DNA from: Hydrocarboniphaga sp.
Lineage (GTDB): Bacteria; Pseudomonadota; Gammaproteobacteria; Nevskiales; Nevskiaceae
Direction: 5' to 3'
Length of the DNA stretch: 64,000 nucleotides
Assembly: GCF_028291725.1 (NCBI RefSeq)
Contig: NZ_JAQGNT010000070.1
Coordinates: 1 to 64,000, forward strand
Shown piece by piece: positions 62,943-64,000 of this stretch; the first letter of the stretch is position 1; each line of letters opens with the position of its first letter. The notes under the pieces were generated by a model. The model was not told where the DNA came from, made no database searches, and saw only the letters and a program-made list of their open reading frames with translations. A program made the translations under genes and the position numbers.

Positions 62943-63755
62943 TCAGTAATACGTTTCCATGTTGCCGCCATCGACCACCAGGTATTGCCCGGTGATGTAG
63001 CCGGCACTCTGCGAGCACAGGAAAGCGGCGAGATGGCCCACTTCCTCGGGCCGGCCGAAACGGTTCAGCGGAATGCGCTTGAGCAGCCTGGCCATGAACT
63101 CGTCGTAGCTCTGGCCGGCGTTGTCGGCGCAGTACTGGAACCAGGCCTGGTAGTTCTCGCCGGTTTCGACGAAGCCCGGCGGAATGGTGTTGACGGTGAT
63201 GCCGAACGGCCCGAGCGCATCGGCCATGCTGCGCGACAGGCCGAGTGCCGCCGGACGGTTGGTGTTGGCGAGCACGTAGTCGAAGCCGGCCGTGGAACTG
63301 CGCACCGGCCATTTGCCGCAGCCCGAGCCGATGGTGATGATGCGGCCCCAGCGCTTCTGCTTCATGCCCGGCGACACCGCGCGCACGAAATGCGCGAAGC
63401 CCTTCACCACGTAGGCGTAGGAGCGGTCGAAGTCCTCGTCGGTGAACTGTTCGAACGGGCCCGGCGGCGGCGCCACCGGCGAATAGATCGCGATGTCGGG
63501 CGTGGTGCCGAAGGCGGCGACGGTCTGTTCGACGACATGGTCGTGCATGTCCAGCGAAGTGAGGTCGCCCGATACCGCGACCGCTACGCCACCTTCGGCG
63601 CGGATCGCCGCGACGGTTTCGTCGAGCTGCTCCTGGCCGCGCGCCACCACCACCACTTTCACGCCGTTGCGGCCGAGTTCATCCGAAATGGAACGGCCGA
63701 TACCATGCGAGCCGCCGGTGACGATCGCCACCTTTCCTGCAATGCCAAGATCCAT
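62943..63755 (-). CDS. SDR-family protein with altered catalytic residues
   Basis: 270 residues starting MDLGIAGKVA as the SDR at 37766 does. The cofactor loop is TGGSHGIG and the serine is in TIGSGCGK, but where YxxxK is expected the aligned residues are Ala and Arg (LANTNRPAALGL); a Tyr nearby is out of register. GGAGA precedes the ATG. It opens the leftward operon and has the best operator palindrome of the island 52 bp upstream, so it is probably expressed despite the altered site. Confidence 0.87.
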   Translation of the reverse strand: MDLGIAGKVAIVTGGSHGIGRSISDELGRNGVKVVVVARGQEQLDETVAAIRAEGGVAVAVSGDLTSLDMHDHVVEQTVAAFGTTPDIAIYSPVAPPPGPFEQFTDEDFDRSYAYVVKGFAHFVRAVSPGMKQKRWGRIITIGSGCGKWPVRSSTAGFDYVLANTNRPAALGLSRSMADALGPFGITVNTIPPGFVETGENYQAWFQYCADNAGQSYDEFMARLLKRIPLNRFGRPEEVGHLAAFLCSQSAGYITGQYLVVDGGNMETYY

Positions 63756-63806
63756 GCTGCTGTCTCCGCTGTGCCGGCCGCCGCGGCCGAACCGATGAGG
63801 TTTAAA

Positions 63807-63823
63807 ACTGACGAATAGTCAGT
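63807..63823. promoter_or_regulatory. Operator-like palindrome ACTGA-N7-TCAGT
   Basis: Arms extend to ACTGAC and GTCAGT around GAATA. On the minus strand it lies between TTGACT (-35-like) and TTTAAA (-10-like), so a bound repressor would block RNA polymerase. Confidence 0.7.
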
Positions 63824-63857
63824 CAATTGGGCGAGCGAGCGTGTGTGGTGCGCGTGC

Positions 63858-64000
63858 TCAGGCAGTAGGCAGCTCGCCTTTCAGATAGCGGCTGGTCTGC
63901 TGGAAGATCATCTTCATCGCCAGCGGATCTTCCGCGTAGGGTTTGCCGCCGGTGTCGTTGCGGATCGCCTGCTGGTCGAAGGCGCGCTGCACCGCCGGAC
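63858..64000 (-). CDS. 3' end of an unrecognised gene, cut by window edge
   Basis: The minus-strand frame open from the edge ends at 63858 with FDQQAIRNDTGGKPYAEDP and AMKMIFQQTSRYLKGELPTA. The residue mix is that of a real protein, and the stop precedes the palindrome at 63807. Too little remains to name the family. Confidence 0.55.
   Translation of the reverse strand, partial: PAVQRAFDQQAIRNDTGGKPYAEDPLAMKMIFQQTSRYLKGELPTA

Overview
The window is GC-rich DNA from a proteobacterial chromosome, most likely an aerobic to microaerobic gammaproteobacterium of the Nevskiales/Solimonadaceae type. That placement is an inference from the Anr/FixLJ/cbb3 layout, the DUF1302/DUF1329 transport module and the repeat types; no rRNA or ribosomal protein gene is present to test it. 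Genes are tightly packed, many overlap by ATGA or GTGA, and GTAG...CTAC palindromes (REP type) fill many gaps.

Region 1 (about 0.3-19.2 kb) is a low-oxygen respiration locus. It holds an adenylate kinase/acetyl-CoA synthetase fusion, a fatty acid desaturase, a universal stress protein, an Anr/Fnr regulator, a lone receiver protein, the FixJ/FixL oxygen-sensing pair, hemN, and the cbb3 oxidase cluster ccoNOQP, a small gene, ccoG, a small gene, ccoI, ccoS and a TauE/SafE-like gene. Fnr/Anr boxes (TTGAY-N4-RTCAR) precede the desaturase, hemN, ccoN and the receiver gene. ccoG carries an in-frame insertion of a repeat that also occurs between genes.

Region 2 (about 19.4-23.7 kb) looks like an integron cassette array without an integrase. 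Small same-strand genes (hicBA, an unknown, a DUF2513-like gene, a monooxygenase-like gene, a truncated haemoglobin, a GFA-family gene) are separated by attC-like sites. One attC is split by a group IIC-type intron of about 728 nt with no reverse transcriptase gene; a second intron scar lies nearby.

Region 3 (about 24-30.4 kb) has an RND efflux pump pair interrupted by a repeat mosaic, a tRNA-Ser(UGA) and a TetR regulator.

Region 4 (about 30.6-64 kb) is a large catabolic island for a hydrophobic, probably steroid- or terpenoid-like compound (inference). It combines a transport module (DUF1302 outer-membrane protein, DUF1329, YCF48-like, MMPL/RND), seven SDRs, two sulfotransferase-like proteins, two DUF1214-like proteins, an Old Yellow Enzyme, a GMC oxidoreductase, a molybdopterin enzyme, a GST, a P450 with its ferredoxin, a KstD-like flavoprotein, a VOC protein, a kinase-like protein and a second TetR. 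Five promoter regions share an RCTGA-N7-TCAGY palindrome, which suggests one TetR-type repressor controls the island. Three decayed gene fragments lie between its operons.
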